Assembly: GCA_964460485.1 (NCBI GenBank)
Contig: CAYWRY010000090.1
Span: forward strand, 1-17,122
Direction of reading: 5' to 3'
DNA from: VGRF01 sp964460485
GTDB lineage: Bacteria > Myxococcota_A > UBA9160 > UBA6930
Length of the DNA stretch: 17,122 nt
Shown: positions 13,703 to 17,122 of the stretch, piece by piece
Position numbering within the stretch: the stretch's first letter is position 1
Layout of the letters: every line of letters starts with the position of its first letter
Position numbers and translations under genes: made by a program
Notes under the pieces: model-generated
The model's input: the letters and a program-made list of their open reading frames with translations, nothing else
Told to the model about the DNA's origin: nothing
Databases searched by the model: none

Positions 13703-14691
13703 ACCTGCGACCGATCGAGAGCCCCGCCCTGTGGCGGGGCGACGAGCTGCAAGAGAAGCCCGAGCGCTGGCTGCGCGAGCTGTCGCGCGCAGAGGTCGCC
13801 GAGCTGCGCGAGGCGGCGGAAGCCCTCCAGCGGGGCGGCAAGCCGCTGGCGCAGATCCAATCGACGGACTTCCCGCCGAGCGCGCTCGCGCCCCTCGTCG
13901 CGGACGTGCGCGCGCGGCTCGAGCACGGCCTCGGCTTCGTGCTGCTGCGCGGCGTCCCGGTGCGCGAGCTCGGCAAGCAGGCGGCCGGCCTCGCCTACGC
14001 CTGGCTCGGCCTCCAGCTGGGCACGCCCGTGTCGCAGAACACGGACGGCGACCTGCTCGGCCACGTGCGCGATACGGGCGCGAGCCCGCTCGACCACGAC
14101 GTGCGCCTCTACAAGACGCGCGCCGAGCTCGCGTTCCACACGGACGGCGCCGACATCATCGGCCTGCTCTGCCTGCGCAGCGGGCGCAGCGGCGGCGTGA
14201 GCCGCATCGCCTCCTCGGTCGCCGTGTTCAACGAGATCGTGCGGCGCCGGCCCGATCTCGCGCCGCTGCTGCTGCGCACGTATCAGCACCACGCGCACGG
14301 GCAAAACGGTCCGGACGGGCCGAGGACCTTCGGGCTGCCGATCGTGGCGCTGGACGGCCCCGTGTTCCGCATGCTGCTGCTGACCTGGTACATCCGGAAC
14401 GCGGCGCAGGACTTCCCGGAGCTCGCGGCACTGGACGACGCCCAGCGCGAGCTGCTCGATCTGCTCGAGGCGATTCCTCTGGAGCCCGGGTTCGCCCTCG
14501 ACATGCAGTTCCGGCCCGGGGACATCCAGTTTCTGAAGAACAGCGTGATCCTCCACGCGCGGACCGAGTACGAAGACTGGGAGGATCCGGACGAGAAGCG
14601 CCACCTGCTGCGGCTGTGGCTGGCGCAGCCGCGCTTCGCCGACGGCGACGCCGCCTTGCGGCGCGGCATCGCGAAGCGCGCGAGCGCGTGA
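13699..14691 (+). CDS. TauD/TfdA-family Fe(II)/2-oxoglutarate-dependent dioxygenase
   Basis: A 330-residue cytosolic protein with a double-stranded beta-helix iron site. The HxD motif is H147-T-D149 (AFHTDGADIIGLLCLR), the distal His is H286 (NSVILHARTEYEDWEDP), and R305 in RHLLRLWL would bind the 2-oxoglutarate carboxylate. The GFVLLRGVPV segment (79-88) and SGGVSRIASSVAVFNEI (164-180) are typical of the clavaminate synthase-like TauD/TfdA group. It would hydroxylate or oxidatively cleave an organic substrate using O2 and 2-oxoglutarate. The GTG start at 13699 overlaps the arsR-like stop, with GAGAGGTGA upstream. Direct coupling to a repressor suggests substrate or product induction. Substrate not predictable. 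Confidence 0.9.
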   Translation: MNLRPIESPALWRGDELQEKPERWLRELSRAEVAELREAAEALQRGGKPLAQIQSTDFPPSALAPLVADVRARLEHGLGFVLLRGVPVRELGKQAAGLAYAWLGLQLGTPVSQNTDGDLLGHVRDTGASPLDHDVRLYKTRAELAFHTDGADIIGLLCLRSGRSGGVSRIASSVAVFNEIVRRRPDLAPLLLRTYQHHAHGQNGPDGPRTFGLPIVALDGPVFRMLLLTWYIRNAAQDFPELAALDDAQRELLDLLEAIPLEPGFALDMQFRPGDIQFLKNSVILHARTEYEDWEDPDEKRHLLRLWLAQPRFADGDAALRRGIAKRASA

Positions 14692-14804
14692 AGGCGCCGA
14701 GCGCTCCCGACCGCCCCTACGCATCTGCGCAGCGAGTCGTAGTCTGCGGCTCGAGTCGCGCGCGCGGCTCGCCGAAGGCGCATGCATTCGCGTGAGGGTG
14801 GGGC

Positions 14805-15995
14805 ATGGCGACAGCGACCGAGACCAGCGGGGACCTGAAGCGCTTCGACGTGCATCCGGAGCGCGGCTTCCTGCCGGAGCAGGATCCGGTACGCGCGCTG
14901 CCCGCGCAGCTCTCGCTCTGGCAGGAGCTCGCGAGCGAGCTGCCGAAGCGGCTCGCCGCCCAGCGCGTGCGCGACGCCGTGCGCTCGCTGCCGCGCTTCG
15001 ACTTGGGCGCGCTGCGCTCGCCCGCGGACGAGCGCGCGGCGATGCGCGTGCTCTCGTTCGTGGCACACGCGTTCATATGGGAAGGCGCGGCGCCGGCGGC
15101 GGCAATCCCCGCGCAGCTGGCGGCCCCCTGGGCTGCGCTCGCGCAGCGGCTCGGCCGCCCGCCGATCCTCTCGTATGCCTCCTACGCCCTCGACAACTGG
15201 CGCCGCTTCGATCCGCGCGGGCCGCTCGCGGTCGACAACCTCGCCATCCTCCAGAACTTCCTGGGCGGACAGGACGAGGACTGGTTCATCCTGATCCACG
15301 TCGAGATCGAGGCGCTCGCGGCGCGCGCGCTGCACGCCGCGCTGCCGGCCCTCGGCGCCGCGCGCGCTGGAGACGCTGCGGCCTTGACCGCCCGCCTCGA
15401 AGAGGTGGCTGGCGCGCTCGAAGCGATGCTCGGCTCCCTGCGCCGCATGCCCGAGCGCTGCGATCCCTACGTCTACTTCCATCGCGTGCGCCCCTTCATC
15501 CACGGCTGGAAGAATCATCCCGCCCTGCCGCAGGGTGTCGTCTACGAGGGCGCCGGGGATCTCGCTGGCCCGCAGCAGCTGCGCGGCGAGACCGGCGCGC
15601 AGAGCGGGATCGTGCCGGTGCTGGACGCGCTGCTCGGCGTCGCCCACGCGCCGGATCCGCTGCGCGCCTACCTGGACGAGATGCGCGCCTACATGCCGCC
15701 GGGGCACCGCGGCTTCCTCGCCCACGTCGAGGCCGGCGGCAGCGTGCGCGCGGCCGTGCGGGAGCTGGGGGATGCGCATCGCGATCTCGCGGAGATCTAC
15801 GACGCGTGCCTGCACTGGCTCGAGGCGTTTCGCTCGCTCCACCTCGAGTACGCGGCCCGCTACATCCACGCCCAGGCGGGAGGCGGCGCGAACCCGAGCG
15901 ACGTGGGCACCGGCGGCACGCCGTTCATGCGGTACCTGGCGAAGCACCGCGACGAGACGGCGAGCCACCGCGTCGGGGATTCCGCCGGCCGGTGA
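14805..15995 (+). CDS. indoleamine 2,3-dioxygenase (IDO) family heme dioxygenase
   Basis: A 396-residue member of the IDO superfamily. Diagnostic segments are RGFLPEQDPV (20-29), RPPILSYASYALDNWRRFDP (118-137), FHRVRPFIHGWKN (225-237), GETGAQSGIVPVLDALLG (261-278), YMPPGHRGFL (296-305), FRSLHLEYAARYI (342-354) with H346 as the proximal heme ligand, and GTGGTPFMRYLAKHRDET (368-385). The known reaction is oxidative opening of the indole ring of tryptophan to N-formylkynurenine. The active-site strand reads WFILIHVEIEAL, with His165 near the position of the human Ser167. The ATG at 14805 has a GAGGGTGGGG site. It lies 113 bp after the dioxygenase gene and may have its own promoter. No kynurenine-pathway gene is adjacent. 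Confidence 0.9.
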   Translation: MATATETSGDLKRFDVHPERGFLPEQDPVRALPAQLSLWQELASELPKRLAAQRVRDAVRSLPRFDLGALRSPADERAAMRVLSFVAHAFIWEGAAPAAAIPAQLAAPWAALAQRLGRPPILSYASYALDNWRRFDPRGPLAVDNLAILQNFLGGQDEDWFILIHVEIEALAARALHAALPALGAARAGDAAALTARLEEVAGALEAMLGSLRRMPERCDPYVYFHRVRPFIHGWKNHPALPQGVVYEGAGDLAGPQQLRGETGAQSGIVPVLDALLGVAHAPDPLRAYLDEMRAYMPPGHRGFLAHVEAGGSVRAAVRELGDAHRDLAEIYDACLHWLEAFRSLHLEYAARYIHAQAGGGANPSDVGTGGTPFMRYLAKHRDETASHRVGDSAGR

Positions 15996-16013
15996 AGGCG
16001 CGGGCCGTCGCGA

Positions 16014-16037
16014 GGCGGCCCCGGCCCTCGGGCCGCC
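16014..16037. terminator. GC-rich hairpin downstream of the IDO gene
   Basis: GGCGGCCC (16014-16021) and GGGCCGCC (16030-16037) form a perfect 8-bp inverted repeat with an 8-nt loop, 18 bp past the stop codon. No T-tract follows, so termination would have to be hairpin-only or Rho-assisted. Confidence 0.45.
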
Positions 16038-16124
16038 GCCCGGGCCCAACGCGCGCGCTCGAAGCCCGGCCGCCCCACGCGCGCTTCCGCCGGATACCAT
16101 GCGCGCCTTCGCCGGAGGCACCGC

Positions 16125-17122
16125 ATGGATCTCGACTTCACCCCCGCTCAGGAGAAGTTCCGCGCCGAGGTGCGCGCCTGGCTCGCCGCGAATCTCGCGC
16201 GGCCCTGGAGCCAGGAGGTGCGCGACCCGAAGCACGACGCGAACTCGCTGGTCGAGCTGCGGCGCGCGTGGCAGAAGAAGATGCATGCCGCCGGCTATCT
16301 CGGGATGGGCTGGGCGCCGGAGTGGGGCGGCCGCGGAGCGACCGCCGTCGAGGAGGCGATCCTCCAAGAGGAGCTGGCGCGCGCCGACGCGCCGCAGGTG
16401 CCGAACTTCCTCGGCATCTCGCTGCTCGGCCCCGCGCTGATCCACCACGGCACCGAGGAGCAGCGCCGCCGCTTCATCCCGAAGATGCTCGACGGCTCGG
16501 AGATCTGGTGTCAGGGCTTCAGCGAGCCGGGCTCCGGCTCCGACCTCGCTTCCTTGCGAACGCGCGCCGAGCCGGAGGGCGAGCACTTCCGCATCTACGG
16601 CCAGAAGGTGTGGACGACCTTCGGGCCGTGGGCGGATTGGATCTTCGTGCTCGCGCGCACCGACCCGAACGATCGCTACGGCGGCATCACCTTCTTCCTG
16701 ATGCCGATCGCCCAGAAGGGCGTCGAGATGCGCGGCATTCGCCAGATCACGGGCGAGTCGGAGTTCGGCGAGGTGTTCTTCGACGGCGGCCTCGCGCGCC
16801 GCGAGCACATCGTCGGCAAGATCGGCGAGGGCTGGAAGGTGGCGATGACGCTGCTCGGCTACGAGCGTGGCGGCGCGACACTCTCCCATCCCGCCGAGTA
16901 CGACGCGCAGCTCGAGGGCCTCGCCGCGGGCCTGCGCGAGAACGGCCTGCTCGGACGCGCGGACGTGCGCGAGAAGCTCGGTCGCCTGGTCGTCGAGAAC
17001 GAGGTGATGCGCGCCAACGGTCTGCGCAACCTGGCGAACATCGCGTCCGGCAACGCGCCGGGCCCCGAGTCGTCGATCGAGAAGATCTTCTGGAGCGAGT
17101 ACGCGAAGCGGCTCACCGACAC
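16125..17122 (+). CDS. acyl-CoA dehydrogenase (3' end outside the window)
   Basis: 332 residues of an FAD-dependent acyl-CoA dehydrogenase are visible. The N-terminal helical domain begins MDLDFTPAQEKFRAEVRAWL and includes GYLGMGWAPEWGG (57-69). The beta domain holds the signature WCQGFSEPGSGSDLASL (128-144) and KVWTTFGPWADW (161-172). The C-terminal helical domain begins at about residue 230 (VGKIGEGWKVAM). E247 in LLGYERGG lies where isovaleryl-CoA-type enzymes carry their catalytic base; the alternative C-terminal Glu is beyond the edge. It probably catalyses alpha,beta-dehydrogenation of an acyl-CoA, chain specificity unknown. The ATG at 16125 has GGAGG at 16113-16117. It could pair metabolically with an acyl-CoA made by a PaaK-like ligase, but that is inference. 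Confidence 0.93.
   Translation, partial: MDLDFTPAQEKFRAEVRAWLAANLARPWSQEVRDPKHDANSLVELRRAWQKKMHAAGYLGMGWAPEWGGRGATAVEEAILQEELARADAPQVPNFLGISLLGPALIHHGTEEQRRRFIPKMLDGSEIWCQGFSEPGSGSDLASLRTRAEPEGEHFRIYGQKVWTTFGPWADWIFVLARTDPNDRYGGITFFLMPIAQKGVEMRGIRQITGESEFGEVFFDGGLARREHIVGKIGEGWKVAMTLLGYERGGATLSHPAEYDAQLEGLAAGLRENGLLGRADVREKLGRLVVENEVMRANGLRNLANIASGNAPGPESSIEKIFWSEYAKRLTD

Noticed and set aside
14692..14804. Short inverted repeat CTACG/CGTAG and GCATGC palindrome before the IDO gene
   Set aside because: The arms are only 5-6 bp and the loop is long. There is no clear promoter boxes pair, so it is not distinguishable from chance.
1..17122. CRISPR arrays, insertion sequences, integrase or phage genes
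   Set aside because: No regularly spaced repeats, transposase or recombinase motifs, or target-site duplications were seen on either strand.

Overview
This is a very GC-rich chromosomal window. Its coding genes use almost exclusively G/C-ending codons and often start with GTG. An outer-membrane beta-barrel with a terminal Phe and several lipoprotein or Sec signal peptides point to a Gram-negative bacterium. The gene mix (PaaK-like ligase, acyl-CoA dehydrogenase, SDR, Ddn/DUF385-like protein, arylsulfotransferase, bacterial indoleamine dioxygenase) would suit an uncultured Myxococcota or 'deltaproteobacterial' lineage, but that placement is only an inference. No transposase, integrase, CRISPR array or phage gene is visible.

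Layout. (1) 54-654: tRNA-His with encoded CCA, then a VOC protein lacking the usual metal ligands. (2) 837-2342, minus strand: a class I methyltransferase followed 7 nt later by an ASCH plus winged-helix gene broken by a frameshift. (3) 2402-3937, plus: a ferritin-like protein with two ExxH motifs, diverging from the methyltransferase, then an outer-membrane beta-barrel protein with a candidate promoter of its own. (4) 3963-6148, plus: a degenerate SAM-methyltransferase-fold protein overlapping by 4 nt a PaaK/CapK-type adenylate-forming enzyme. (5) 6237-8219, minus: an exported SdsA1-type alkylsulfatase. (6) 8286-8533: gene debris, namely the N-terminus of a class III adenylate cyclase on plus and a piece of an XRE-type HTH on minus, meeting head to head. 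(7) 8603-9878, plus: an RhlG-like SDR and a Ddn/DUF385-family protein. (8) 9915-13266: a secreted arylsulfotransferase (minus) divergent from a lipoprotein amidohydrolase (plus). (9) 13282-15995, plus: an ArsR-family repressor with an inverted repeat inside its own likely promoter, translationally coupled to a TauD/TfdA-like Fe(II)/2-oxoglutarate dioxygenase, then an indoleamine 2,3-dioxygenase homologue. (10) 16125 to the end: an acyl-CoA dehydrogenase cut by the window edge.

How the genes may work together. Two exported sulfate-ester enzymes (alkylsulfatase, arylsulfotransferase) suggest periplasmic handling of organosulfates. The ArsR-dioxygenase pair looks like a self-regulated, ligand-responsive oxidative unit. 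The methyltransferase-like/PaaK-like pair looks like an acid-activation module of unknown substrate. No single established pathway joins the whole window, which reads as a catabolic/accessory region with signs of local gene decay. All intergenic stretches are under 300 bases except about 380 bases between the alkylsulfatase and the SDR, which hold the gene debris.
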